Shown: positions 1 through 9,765, numbered from the stretch's first letter. The stretch: 64,000 nucleotides of DNA from Photobacterium sp. CCB-ST2H9 (GCF_023151555.2 NZ_CP100425.1:1426001-1490000); one strand, 5' to 3'. The notes: a model not told the origin generated them from the letters alone. Numbers and translations are program-made.

Positions 1-96
1 AGCTGCGCCAATCCAGAATTTATCTTCTATAACATCAATGTGATTGTATTTTGCATGGATACTGGGACTTATATTTTTTATTAAAATATGAGTCAT
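1..96 (-). CDS. Possible 5' part of a gene running off the left edge
   Basis: An ATG at 96 on the minus strand opens a frame with no stop for the 32 codons up to the window edge. The peptide begins MTHILIKNISPSIHAKY and matches no family I recognise. A weak purine-rich stretch (AGAAA) lies about 7 bases before the ATG. Only the N-terminus is visible, so this could be a chance frame. Confidence 0.3.
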   Translation of the reverse strand, partial: MTHILIKNISPSIHAKYNHIDVIEDKFWIGAA

Positions 97-259
97 ATAT
101 CAGTTTCTAAAATGGAATAAATAATTTCATATTCTGAATTTTAGAGTGATCTGGTTTAATCTTTTCTAAATTAATTTCCTATAAAATCCTCAGTCTCAAA
201 TATTTTGACAAGTATCGTGTCGATCTATTTTACTAGTATATTTATTAAGTCACATTTTC

Positions 260-592
260 ATGAAAAACATCATTTGTTTTACATTTTCTGCCATTCTTGC
301 TTTGAGCATTGGGAACTATTATCTCTGGCATATGGAAAAGAAAACAGAGGTCCCACCTGAGCAAAGTGTCGAAGAAAATTATCCTGGTAGAGGCTTTGTT
401 GAAGATGGGTATACGGTGGATAAACTCAATTCACAGATCAGTGTGAAACAGTTAAGAAAGCTCGTTCTCCAGGATGAACAAGCAATGTTGCAAGAGCAGG
501 CATCAACCCCACAAGAAAACGATAATTACGATCTCAATCAACTGAATGAAGAAATTTCCTCATTACAACAATATTTGAATAAGGAAGAATAA
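260..592 (+). CDS. Small N-terminally anchored protein upstream of the RHS gene
   Basis: A 110-residue protein of unknown family. Residues 1-22 form one hydrophobic segment that would act as an uncleaved anchor or signal peptide; there is no lipobox. The rest is hydrophilic, acidic and rich in Gln, Glu and Asn, with probable helices near residues 52-108. The stop codon overlaps the ATG of the RHS gene (TAATG at 590-594), so the two are probably translationally coupled and co-transcribed. By context it may help export or anchor the giant RHS protein. That role is inference. The region before it (97-259) is AT-rich and carries no clear gene. Confidence 0.75.
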   Translation: MKNIICFTFSAILALSIGNYYLWHMEKKTEVPPEQSVEENYPGRGFVEDGYTVDKLNSQISVKQLRKLVLQDEQAMLQEQASTPQENDNYDLNQLNEEISSLQQYLNKEE

Positions 593-3500
593 TGCGTCAG
601 TTCATGTTGGCTTTCCTCACGCTATTTACCTCTGTTTCATACGCCACGACGATCGGAACTTTACCCGGTGAGCTTTTGGTGGATTCAGGTGCGGCGATGT
701 ATCAAATTCCGTTGCAATTGCCCGAAGGGCGTGGTGGAAACACGCCCCAGCTGACGATTTCTTATAGCAGCCAAGGAGCAGGATACAGTTCGTTAGGCCC
801 TGGCTTCTCCTTATCTGGATTAAGTGTGATTACGCGATGCGGTTCAACCTTTGGCACGGATGGTTTCGCGCGTTCCCCGAATTATACATATGAGGATAAT
901 TTCTGTCTGGACGGCTCACGCCTGATATCCGTGTCTGGTCAGCGGGGCCGGAGTGGATCGCGTTATCAAACGGAAATTGATCAGTACAGTCAGATCACAC
1001 TTATTGGAGATACATTAGGTAGCAGCAGTAAATTTGTCGTCAAAACTAAGTCTGGTGATGTATTAACCTATACAAATGACGCTGAAAAATCTGCCTGGTT
1101 ACTGACTGAATCCACCGACACGGCTAACAAAAATATCATTCAGTACAGATATACTGCGAACAATCTGATTCACAAAATTACTTATGATGTCTTCAGTATT
1201 GATTTTGCTTATCAGAATCTCACAAGTTCTGTCCAAAATGGTGTGCTTGCGAAAGTTAATGGCAAAGTTAAGAGTCAATATGAAAAACTGAATAAAGTCA
1301 CTGTTTCAGTTAATGGGAAGCTGAAAAACTATTATCAATTGACATACACTGGCGATGATTTTAAAACAAACACACCTGCACGCCTCACGGCAGTTCAATA
1401 CTGTAATCGTAATGGTGAGTGTTTGCCGAAAACGAGTTTTCATTGGAAAAACAATACTGCATTCCGCTTAAATGAATCAATAGCAATCACAATGCAGAGA
1501 TGGTCATCTAATGGATTATCAGAAGGTGCCTGGGTCGATGTGGATGCAGATAAAAAGCTCGATTATTGTCAGAAGTTTTACCGAAGTACAACTGATGACC
1601 CATTTGGTTTTCATGCCAAGCAGCTTATATGTAATCTGGGTAACGGCAAAACATTGGCTCATCCGTTTAAGTATAAAGATGCGAGTGAAAGCTGGTGGCT
1701 TGATGTCAATAATGATGGAAAAACTGAATACTGCCTTCTCTCGGGTAGTAATTTATATTGTTCAAATTTTTCAACGAGTGGTGTAACGAGTTTCTCAATC
1801 CATATTGGCGCATGGGGGACGGATAAAGATCGGCGTTGGTGGCTGGATTTTAATGGTGATGGCAGAATTGATTTTTGCCGCAGTGATGGCAGCTTACTTC
1901 GTTGTAGTATCAATAAAGATGGTCGATCCTTCTATGAGAAGAAATTCAATATTTCAAACTGGGGGGATATTAAAAGAACATGGTGGGCCGATATCGATGG
2001 GAATGGCTTTCAGGATTATTGCCGTGCTGTAAGTGATGCTGGCCACGGCGGTACGCTGAGATGTGATCTCTTTAATGGTGACAGAATTTTCGCCACAAAA
2101 GATCTTCATATTGATGACTGGGGTTATGATGATCGCCGTTGGTGGACGGATGTAAATGGTGATGGTGCCAGTGATTATTGCCGTGCTGTAGGTGATAAAT
2201 CAGGCGCAAATAGTAGAATGCGTTGCTCGCTGGGTTCAGTTGGTAAAGTGAGTGAGCTAAAGACTGGTTTTGAAGTCTCAGGGATTGACTGGGGTTACAG
2301 TGATAAACGCTGGTGGGTTGACTTCAATAAAGATGGCAAACCAGAGTATTGCCGAGCTGTCGGTGAAAAGCATAATACTTATATGCGTTGCTCAACAATG
2401 AGCGGTAAAAATAGCTGGGTAGATTATACATTTGGCGTGAATGATTGGGGATATAGAGATCATCATTGGTTACAGGATACGAATAGTAATGGCAACGTTG
2501 AATACTGTCGCCATGTGGGTGATAAAAATAATGGTTATATTCGGTGTAGCGAAAACACAACGATTAAACCATCGCCAAACTTATTGACAGGTGTAACGAA
2601 TGGGTTGGGACATCACTCATCTGTTACTTTTACGACGTTATTTGACAGTCATACATATCATAAAGATGCGTTATATCCTGGCGATACTCGTAAACTGAAT
2701 TACAAGTTTCCGAAGCTGAATGCATTCGGTCCAATGTATATTGTGAAACAGCTCAAATCAGAAAATGGAGCTGGCACCAATATATTTAATACCTATGATT
2801 TCACCTATGGCTCTGCAAGTTATGATTTACTCGGTCATGGCTTCTCCGGATTTAAGTGGATACAACAGAAAGAGAAAAATAATGATCAACTCACTCGTGT
2901 TCGTGAAACCTATTACAACACTGATTTTCCACTCAATGGCACAGTCAAAGAAAGCAGTGAATATTATGGAAATAAATCTGTATTATTGAATCAAAGTCAA
3001 ACTGAGTTTGAGAGTTCGGTTGCTTTGACTGCATCACATTACGATCAGCAGATTGCCGAGACCGTTAGCCTCAGCCCGTTATTTGGCAAAGTTGAAATTT
3101 TGTCGGCTGCTGAAACGAATCGATATGAATTGCATCAGGTGAACGGAAAAAGTTACCTGAAAGCACCGGATAAATTTATTCCAATTCATGGTGATGCTTT
3201 CATTCCGATCGTCATTCCGTCAAATGAGTACTATGAATTTAATAAAACCGGCGCCTATTCATATGATCAAAATGGTAATCCAAATCATTTTGCAACTGTT
3301 CGAAGTTTATCCTCGGCAGAAATTAATTCAATAAAGCCTCATATTCAAAGGCGTTCAAATTCAACCTATGAGATTTCTAAGACGGGCACTGTATCAAATG
3401 GTAATCAGTACCAAATCTTAACGAGAACAGCGAACAGAGTGACGACGGCTCGTGTCTACCAAGTTGAACAGAAAAAAACGACGGAACAGAGTTATGATCT

Positions 3501-6500
3501 GAGCGGCCAGCTCGTTTCCACTGTGGTCACTGAGAATAGTGACGTCGATGAATTTGGAAATGTAGGCACTGTGACGGTGTCGACCACAGCAAAGAACCCG
3601 GTGACGCTGGCACAGGAAACGTTTACAAAACAAACGAATAGTGTTTATCAAAACGATACAACCAAATGGCATCTGGGCCGTTTGATGGCATCGACTGTGA
3701 CACATACGGATCCGAACGGCAGGACTGAAACCAGAGAGGCCTCGTTTGATTATGATCCTGCGACTGGCTTGCTGACGCAAGAAGTGTCTGCCGTAGGGAG
3801 TCGTTTAGCATTGACGACAATGTATACCCGCAATGACGAAGGTGTTGTTGAGTCAACACAGGTCAGTGGTTATGCAGGTAATGGCGTAATTGCGCAAAGA
3901 AAATCGACGGTTGAGAAAACTTACAGCGGTAATTTGGTCACGGTTGTGACAACAAATGCAATGGGTCAATCGTCAACGCAAACAATCAACCGATATGAAA
4001 ACACGGCAATCGTGAAAGATAGTAATGGGCTGGTCGCAGCATCCTATTACGATGATTTTGGCCGGGAAACGAAGAAAGAAGTACTCAAAGGGACTGCTTC
4101 TCAGCTGAATACCTCAATTCAGTATTTGCCGGCAAATCATTCACTTTGCGATTCTCTGAAGCCTAATGATCAGATTGTTTATTGTGTGGTCTCAAAATCA
4201 GATGGGAATGGTGAAACCAGACAGTTCTTCGACAAGTTTAAACGTGAATGGCGGTCCGCTACGCTGTCTGTGGGTGGAAAACGCTGGATCCTGAAAGATA
4301 CCTTTTACAATGGTAAAAATCAGATTGTGAAAGTCAGCCGTCCTTATTATCAGGGCGATACACCACAATATTCGAATACGACTTATGATGCATTGGGTCG
4401 TCTTCAGTCTGTCTCAGAGCCGGGTCCTGCCGGGAAAGGGGATGTGTATGCCTCCTATGCCTATGCGCCGATGACGGTGACTGAAACGGATGCACTTGGC
4501 CGGAAAAAAACAACCTTTACCAATGCGATGGGATGGGTGATCCGCGTCGATCAACCGCTCTCGGCCAGCGTTATCAATGAATACACGCCGACAGGTCAAT
4601 TAGCCAAAGCAACGGGTGCCGGTGGTGATGCTATCACCAATACCTATGATGACCTCGGGAATAAAAAATCCACCCAGGATCCTGATTTAGGCTTTTGGCG
4701 CTATGAATACGATGCGTTCGGAAATCTGCTGAAACAAACGGATGCCAAAGGGCAAAGCGTTGTCATGCAATATGACGCGCTGAACCGGATGGTGAAACGG
4801 ATCGACGAAAAGCGGATCGTTGAAAATCAGCAACCGAAAAGTGTGTTGACTGAAAGTCAGTGGTTTTACGACAGTCATGGCGGGGAAACCTGGCAGGGGG
4901 CATTGATTCGCTCTGAGGCTCCGGGTTACATAAAGAAACTGAGTTATACGAGCCTTGGCCAACTGCACAAAGAGGAAATCCTTACGGCTGACCATACGTT
5001 CACGCGTGAGTTTGTGTATGATAAGCTTGGCCGGGTTGTGAAAGATGTCCGCCCGAATAACTTTACACTTGAACATGAATATGACGCTATCACTGGTGTG
5101 ATGACTGGTGTTTCTGGTGCGCCAAGTCAGTTCAAGCTGGACTTTAGTCCAACAGAATACAAACAGGTGATTCAACCGCTGCTGGCAGAGGCACTGGCGA
5201 AAGCATCTGACTATGTTCATAAGTCGAAAGAGCTGCAACATCAGGCGGTGACATACAGCCAACGCCGTGAGGAATATGAGTGGCTGTTGGAGCAAGTGAA
5301 GAATATCAGTGGTGGCAATTCGGATATCGATAGTCACGTCAGCCATAAAACGCTGACAGTATATCGAGATGCGCAAGGTGATCTGTATCTGGAAGTGCCG
5401 GATACCTTTGTGCTGATTCACAATGACGTCAGCATTCCGGTGATCACACCACCGGCGTATCACTTGAAACTGGTTGGTGATCAATTAAGCAAAGTCAGCC
5501 TGTCTGAGTGGGCGAGTAAAGTTTCGGGTCTGACAGCAACCGGAGAAACCGCATTCTTCGGTGATTATAACAATGATGGTGTTTACGATCTGACCCGTCT
5601 GGGGATCAGTAAATCCATGCCTCAGATATACGACAGTCTGGTCAGCAAATACTTCCAGCGTCTGAATCAGCTGGCGGCAGAGATCCAGCGTCTGGAGTAT
5701 GTGGAAGAACATACCCGCATGCAGGCAACAACCTATGCGGCAGCAGCGGCGCAGCTGGTGACACTAACCAAACAGACCATGCTGGTGGCATCCCGCTATG
5801 AGGACCTGGGCGAGCAGAACCAGATTCAGTATGCCCAGCTCACAGAGCTGACCGAGAAGCAAATCGATCAGAACCGGATTTATTACTGGAAACTGAACAG
5901 TCTGGATGCTGAAGGGCGGATTACCGCTGAAACCTATGGTAACGGTTTGCTGAATCAGTACGACTATAACGAGGGTAATGGTCAGTTACAGAATATTTCT
6001 ACCCATCAGGGGAAAAAAGCAAAACGTCTATTGCATTATCGTTACGATGCAATGGATAACGTTCACTTACGTGAAGATGTCATTACGGGAATTTCAGAGT
6101 CCTATACCTATGATGGCCTCGACCGATTAAAGACAAATAAAATTGTCGATACACTGGGCTTGAATCGTGATAACCCGTTGTTCAACAAGACCTATCGTGT
6201 GGACTACGACGTCAATGGCAACATCACGTACAAATCGGATGTGGGTCAGTACGCTTATCAGGATAAGCAGCATGTTCATGCGGTGACTCAAGCTGGCGAG
6301 CGAACTTATACCTATGATCTGAACGGCAATATGCTGGAAGGTGATGGTCGTGTTTTTGAATGGAGCAGTTTTAATAAGCCGACCAAAATTACCCGCGGTG
6401 ACAGCTGGGCAGCATTTAGTTATGGTCCGGACAGGGCGCGTTTCCTGAAAACAAATCATCAAGGAGACAAAACCTGGTATCTGGGTAAAGCCTACGAGCG

Positions 6501-7992
6501 GATTGACTACAGCAACGGTGATGTTGAACACAAGCAGTTCATTAGTGCTGGCGGCAAACTGGTCGCGCTCAATATCGACAAGAAAATCACCAAAAACGGT
6601 ACAGAAGCATCTGTCGACAGGCAGTTGCGTTACTTCCATAGCGACGCACTCGGCAGTGCTGATCTGATTACCGACATCTGGGGCAATGTGGTTGATCGCC
6701 GCAACTTTGATGCCTGGGGTAAAGAGCGTGATTTTGTCTGGGAAACCAACCAGACATTTGTTCAGCAGGCATTGCTGACCAACCGGGGTTATACCGGTCA
6801 TGAGCAGGTTGATGAAGTGGATCTGATCCACATGAACGGCCGGATGTATGATGCGACGCTGGGCCGTTTTGTCAGCGCAGACACCTTTATTCAGGCACCG
6901 AACAATAGCCAGTCGTTCAACCGCTATAATTATGTGCTGAATAACCCGATGAAGTATACCGATCCGAGTGGTCATTTCTTTAAGAAGTTGTTTAAAGAAA
7001 TTGGTCGATTTATGGATAAGTATGCGGTTGCGATTGTACAAATTGCTTTGATAACAATGGCCTCCTTAGTTCCCGGTGCCGGTCCATGGTTAGCCATGGG
7101 TATGGCTGCGATGTTTGGTTATGCCCAAGGGGGGGTAAAAGGTGCATTAACATCTGTCGCCACAAGTTTGATGTTTATGGGAATCGGTAATGCTTTTTCA
7201 AATGCAAAAATTGCATTTGGGAATGCAGCGTGGGCAACAAAAACACTGGCTCACGGTATTGCTGGTGGCGTTTCTTCGGTGATGAATGGCGGTAAATTTG
7301 GAGACGGCTTCTGGTCAGCGGCCGTTACACAGGCATTTGCACCTGAAATCGACGCAAGGATAACCGGAGATGGTGGGGTAGCCGTGATGGGACGTGTGGC
7401 TGCTGCAGCCGTGTTAGGCGGGACTGGGTCTGCGCTTAGCGGTGGAAAATTTGAGAACGGCGCTGTGACAGGTGCGTTTTCGAGGTTGTTTAATGATGAG
7501 ATGCATAGAGAGAGTACAATCTATGATAATTTACCAACTGCGGATGTAGATTTCATTGGGCTTAGTGTAACTATACCATCTAACGTAATTGAGTTTTTTG
7601 GTGGAGATACCGGCGGTTATGATATTGGTCTTGAAATTGGATTTTTATTTGGAGGACGGTCTGATGTTGGTCTTTACTACACTCAATCTGCCTCAGATGG
7701 ATTTTCTATACCTGGTACTCGTAAACAGTTACCTGTAAGTAAAGTAGGTGCTTTTGTTACCTTTGGTAAGGCAGAAGGTAACTTTTATGACTTTGCAGGA
7801 ACGGGCACGAATATTAGTGCTGGCGCTGGTTTGGTATTATTCAATGGTTCAAAAAGTGACTCGGGCAAGTATGGAGTCAGTGTTAATTTAGGTGGAGGGT
7901 ACTCTGCTGCTGTTAGTAGAACAAAGACTTCAGTATTGAGCATCCGAGAAGGATTTATTAAGCCAGTGGGTTGTAATGCTTTTGCTTGTTAA
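592..7992 (+). CDS. Secreted SpvB/TcdB-RHS repeat polymorphic-toxin-like protein
   Basis: A 2466-residue protein. Residues 1-18 are a Sec signal peptide (cleavage after SVSYA). Residues about 20-300 resemble the SpvB/TcaC N-terminal domain (LPGELLVDSGAAMYQIPL). Residues about 306-640 hold seven copies of a WW-D-NGDG-YC unit like FG-GAP/VCBS repeats. A TcdB-middle-like part follows, then YD/RHS repeats from about 1150. Two coiled-coil stretches (about 1520-1575 and 1685-1760) flank a module ending FFGDYNNDGVYDLTRLG. The RHS core ends with GRFVSADTFIQ and DPSGHFF near 2124. After it come a hydrophobic Gly/Ala-rich pre-toxin region (2135-2300) and a variable tip (about 2303-2466). In this architecture (Tc toxins, Rhs, WapA) the core makes a shell around a C-terminal effector. 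The tip here is beta-rich and unrecognised, so the toxin activity is inferred. AAGGAAG precedes the ATG. Confidence 0.9.
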   Translation: MRQFMLAFLTLFTSVSYATTIGTLPGELLVDSGAAMYQIPLQLPEGRGGNTPQLTISYSSQGAGYSSLGPGFSLSGLSVITRCGSTFGTDGFARSPNYTYEDNFCLDGSRLISVSGQRGRSGSRYQTEIDQYSQITLIGDTLGSSSKFVVKTKSGDVLTYTNDAEKSAWLLTESTDTANKNIIQYRYTANNLIHKITYDVFSIDFAYQNLTSSVQNGVLAKVNGKVKSQYEKLNKVTVSVNGKLKNYYQLTYTGDDFKTNTPARLTAVQYCNRNGECLPKTSFHWKNNTAFRLNESIAITMQRWSSNGLSEGAWVDVDADKKLDYCQKFYRSTTDDPFGFHAKQLICNLGNGKTLAHPFKYKDASESWWLDVNNDGKTEYCLLSGSNLYCSNFSTSGVTSFSIHIGAWGTDKDRRWWLDFNGDGRIDFCRSDGSLLRCSINKDGRSFYEKKFNISNWGDIKRTWWADIDGNGFQDYCRAVSDAGHGGTLRCDLFNGDRIFATKDLHIDDWGYDDRRWWTDVNGDGASDYCRAVGDKSGANSRMRCSLGSVGKVSELKTGFEVSGIDWGYSDKRWWVDFNKDGKPEYCRAVGEKHNTYMRCSTMSGKNSWVDYTFGVNDWGYRDHHWLQDTNSNGNVEYCRHVGDKNNGYIRCSENTTIKPSPNLLTGVTNGLGHHSSVTFTTLFDSHTYHKDALYPGDTRKLNYKFPKLNAFGPMYIVKQLKSENGAGTNIFNTYDFTYGSASYDLLGHGFSGFKWIQQKEKNNDQLTRVRETYYNTDFPLNGTVKESSEYYGNKSVLLNQSQTEFESSVALTASHYDQQIAETVSLSPLFGKVEILSAAETNRYELHQVNGKSYLKAPDKFIPIHGDAFIPIVIPSNEYYEFNKTGAYSYDQNGNPNHFATVRSLSSAEINSIKPHIQRRSNSTYEISKTGTVSNGNQYQILTRTANRVTTARVYQVEQKKTTEQSYDLSGQLVSTVVTENSDVDEFGNVGTVTVSTTAKNPVTLAQETFTKQTNSVYQNDTTKWHLGRLMASTVTHTDPNGRTETREASFDYDPATGLLTQEVSAVGSRLALTTMYTRNDEGVVESTQVSGYAGNGVIAQRKSTVEKTYSGNLVTVVTTNAMGQSSTQTINRYENTAIVKDSNGLVAASYYDDFGRETKKEVLKGTASQLNTSIQYLPANHSLCDSLKPNDQIVYCVVSKSDGNGETRQFFDKFKREWRSATLSVGGKRWILKDTFYNGKNQIVKVSRPYYQGDTPQYSNTTYDALGRLQSVSEPGPAGKGDVYASYAYAPMTVTETDALGRKKTTFTNAMGWVIRVDQPLSASVINEYTPTGQLAKATGAGGDAITNTYDDLGNKKSTQDPDLGFWRYEYDAFGNLLKQTDAKGQSVVMQYDALNRMVKRIDEKRIVENQQPKSVLTESQWFYDSHGGETWQGALIRSEAPGYIKKLSYTSLGQLHKEEILTADHTFTREFVYDKLGRVVKDVRPNNFTLEHEYDAITGVMTGVSGAPSQFKLDFSPTEYKQVIQPLLAEALAKASDYVHKSKELQHQAVTYSQRREEYEWLLEQVKNISGGNSDIDSHVSHKTLTVYRDAQGDLYLEVPDTFVLIHNDVSIPVITPPAYHLKLVGDQLSKVSLSEWASKVSGLTATGETAFFGDYNNDGVYDLTRLGISKSMPQIYDSLVSKYFQRLNQLAAEIQRLEYVEEHTRMQATTYAAAAAQLVTLTKQTMLVASRYEDLGEQNQIQYAQLTELTEKQIDQNRIYYWKLNSLDAEGRITAETYGNGLLNQYDYNEGNGQLQNISTHQGKKAKRLLHYRYDAMDNVHLREDVITGISESYTYDGLDRLKTNKIVDTLGLNRDNPLFNKTYRVDYDVNGNITYKSDVGQYAYQDKQHVHAVTQAGERTYTYDLNGNMLEGDGRVFEWSSFNKPTKITRGDSWAAFSYGPDRARFLKTNHQGDKTWYLGKAYERIDYSNGDVEHKQFISAGGKLVALNIDKKITKNGTEASVDRQLRYFHSDALGSADLITDIWGNVVDRRNFDAWGKERDFVWETNQTFVQQALLTNRGYTGHEQVDEVDLIHMNGRMYDATLGRFVSADTFIQAPNNSQSFNRYNYVLNNPMKYTDPSGHFFKKLFKEIGRFMDKYAVAIVQIALITMASLVPGAGPWLAMGMAAMFGYAQGGVKGALTSVATSLMFMGIGNAFSNAKIAFGNAAWATKTLAHGIAGGVSSVMNGGKFGDGFWSAAVTQAFAPEIDARITGDGGVAVMGRVAAAAVLGGTGSALSGGKFENGAVTGAFSRLFNDEMHRESTIYDNLPTADVDFIGLSVTIPSNVIEFFGGDTGGYDIGLEIGFLFGGRSDVGLYYTQSASDGFSIPGTRKQLPVSKVGAFVTFGKAEGNFYDFAGTGTNISAGAGLVLFNGSKSDSGKYGVSVNLGGGYSAAVSRTKTSVLSIREGFIKPVGCNAFAC

Positions 7993-7998
7993 GGTGCT

Positions 7999-8253
7999 AT
8001 GATGGATAATTCAATTGGGGTGTTACTTATTTTATTTACAATGCTGGTTGTTTTTTATGCATTGAATAGGTTTTGTGTTTTTATGAAAGAAGCGTGGGTA
8101 AATAAAATTTTCAATTGGGCATTGATTTTACAATGCTTCTTAGCATTTGCTATTTCGATTATGCTATTCTTATTTATTTCAAACAATACGGAAATGCTGA
8201 ATATTAAAGTTAGTCCTGCTAATCCACCAGTTAAACGAGGTATTGGGTGGTGA
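7999..8253 (+). CDS. Small two-TM membrane protein, candidate immunity protein
   Basis: An 84-residue protein starting 6 bases after the RHS stop, with AAGG just before two consecutive ATGs (7999 and 8002). Two hydrophobic segments (about residues 6-26 and 40-62) are separated by a basic loop, and a short Pro-rich tail follows. No family is recognised. A small gene immediately 3' of an RHS tip is the usual place for a cognate immunity gene. Two membrane helices would fit protection against a membrane-active or periplasmic toxin. Base composition is AT-rich, like the toxin tip and unlike the RHS body, which fits the tip and this gene being exchanged together. Confidence 0.7.
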   Translation: MMDNSIGVLLILFTMLVVFYALNRFCVFMKEAWVNKIFNWALILQCFLAFAISIMLFLFISNNTEMLNIKVSPANPPVKRGIGW

Positions 8254-8367
8254 TTGTTTAGCGTCATAAATTGGTGTTTTTGACTCACTCAAATCAGTAA
8301 TTTTGTTGTGCTGAAAATAAACCTAAATAGCACATATAAGATATAGATCATAAAGAATGTTCTCAAT

Positions 8368-8699
8368 ATGAAAAAATCGCACTTTTCCATATCGCTGTAG
8401 CATGCTCATCATTGAGTGCGCATGCGGATTACAATGCAAATATGACAGGGGTTGTCACTGATGTGTTAACTTACACAGAGAGTAACAATACTTTATTTCG
8501 GTTAAATAATCAGCCTTCGTCGCATCCAACTTGTAAAACGGGGTATTTTTCGATAGATGCAAGTGTGCTTGCTGGAACACGTCAACAGGTTTTATTCAGG
8601 CTTTTTACGGCTTATGCCAGTGGTAAGTTACTGAATATTTGTTATGATAAAGATGGCAATTGTTCCGGAACATGGATAAGAGCTTACCGGGTAGGATAA
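8368..8699 (+). pseudogene. Secreted small protein with a one-base frameshift in its signal peptide
   Basis: The ATG at 8368 is followed by a run of six A (8371-8376) and reaches a stop after ten codons. If the run held seven A, the frame would read MKKIALFHIAVACSSLSAHA (a good signal peptide) and then continue without a stop to 8699. The downstream frame also has a TTG at 8412, but that would leave a cytoplasmic protein without its signal. The mature part is about 90 residues with three Cys and an AYASGK segment that resembles AFASGK in the protein encoded at 9024. Explanations are an inactivating deletion, a sequencing error, phase variation in the A-run, or slippage. Confidence 0.65.
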
Positions 8700-8719
8700 T
8701 TTCACGCGAATAAATCAAA

Positions 8720-8738
8720 GGGCCGTCACTGATGGCCC
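8720..8738 (+). terminator. Hairpin after the frameshifted gene
   Basis: GGGCC at 8720-8724 pairs with GGCCC at 8734-8738, followed by a T/G-rich stretch (ATTTGTGTG). It sits 20 bases after the stop. It resembles the hairpins at 9389 and 10050, which follow the next two orphan genes. Confidence 0.5.
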
Positions 8739-9023
8739 ATTTGTGTGTGGATTTTATAGAAATTGTTGGGGCGTTATTGAGAGTAGTGTACTTGCCGTGA
8801 CATTAAAAAAGTCATTGAGGTGTGTGATTTTTACTTTAACAACTTTTCGGTGTGATATATCGCTGAATTTATAAAAAGATAACGTTCCAGGAAGGATTTG
8901 ATAGGTTTGTAAAAATCTAATCCATAGGATATGGACTGCTGAACACGTTATGTCACCTCTGTCAGTAAAATGATTTCAATGTTCAATCTTTGGTGTGATA
9001 AATTTTTTGTAAGGACAAAGGAA
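8739..9023. other. Intergenic, no convincing gene
   Basis: AT-rich spacer between two orphan small genes. Only short chance frames are present. A good ribosome-binding site (AAGGACAAAGGAA, 9011-9023) belongs to the next gene. No repeat, RNA gene or mobile element was recognised. Confidence 0.5.
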
Positions 9024-9350
9024 ATGAAAACAATCTTTAAAATTGCTCTTGGCGTTGTTGGCTTGCTGATGATTCCGAATGCTTTTGCAGGAGTCACTTG
9101 TGAAGGGAAAATTCAAAATGTATATAAATGGTTTGATAGACAAACGTTGTCAATCCAGGTAGCAACCCTTGAAGGCTTGACTAATTGGATTCGGATGCCA
9201 ACTCAGTCGGATGAGTCTATGGCATTAACTGCATTTGCGAGTGGAAAGGCGGTCCAGGTTCGTTGGGAAGGCAACTTAAATATCACTAAATGTATTGATG
9301 GGTGGCCGAATAACACAGAATTTGAAGGCTGGTGGCTGATTAAAGGTTAA
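9024..9350 (+). CDS. Small secreted protein, orphan cassette
   Basis: A 108-residue precursor. The start at 9024 is preferred over the in-frame ATG at 8970 because AAGGACAAAGG lies just upstream and the peptide then begins with a classic signal sequence (MKTIFKIALGVVGLLMIPNA, cleavage near AFA-G). The mature domain is about 85 residues with two Cys (near residues 29 and 92) and several Trp. It shares a spaced pattern (G-x-I/V-xx-V, TL, A-Y/F-ASGK, late Cys and Trp) with the gene at 8368, suggesting distant paralogy. It probably acts in the periplasm or outside the cell. Function is unknown. Confidence 0.75.
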   Translation: MKTIFKIALGVVGLLMIPNAFAGVTCEGKIQNVYKWFDRQTLSIQVATLEGLTNWIRMPTQSDESMALTAFASGKAVQVRWEGNLNITKCIDGWPNNTEFEGWWLIKG

Positions 9351-9388
9351 TTTTCTGTATTTCAGTTTTGAATTGTTACAAAAGAAAG

Positions 9389-9413
9389 AGGGCTATTGTT
9401 AATGGTCCTTTTT
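9389..9413 (+). terminator. Intrinsic terminator
   Basis: An imperfect stem (AGGGCTATT at 9389-9397, AATGGTCCT at 9401-9409) with a GTT loop and a run of T after it. It ends the gene at 9024. Confidence 0.65.
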
Positions 9414-9765
9414 CGTGCGTTACATGTAAAAAATAATATCCGAAAAGCTTGAATTGTATTCAATATGTAAGTTGTTATTAGTGGGTTGTTGTGGTAAACC
9501 CTCAACAATTTCTCGATGGTTTCGAGGTCTCATTTGAAAACAGAGCTTTGGATGTGGGTTTGGTGTGTGTATGATATCCTGATAAACAGTCAAAAAATAA
9601 AATTTACCACTAATTATTTGTTGGTTTGATAAATAGTGTGATCGTCTTTTCTCAAGTTTTTAAAGATATATCCGATGTGACAGGGCAGAGGTGGGTTTTT
9701 CATTTTTATTGAGGGGATTGAGATCGTGAATTGTGGCGAAAATACAAGCAAAAGAAGTAATGTTC
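9414..9765. other. Intergenic, no convincing gene
   Basis: About 350 bases of AT-rich sequence between orphan genes. No gene, RNA or repeat could be supported. GTG codons at 9726 and 9733 extend upstream of the next gene but lack well-placed ribosome-binding sites. Confidence 0.5.

Noticed and set aside
4687..5484. 265-codon minus-strand frame inside the RHS gene
   Set aside because: It is an opposite-strand shadow of a well-supported coding frame, without a ribosome site or recognisable domain.
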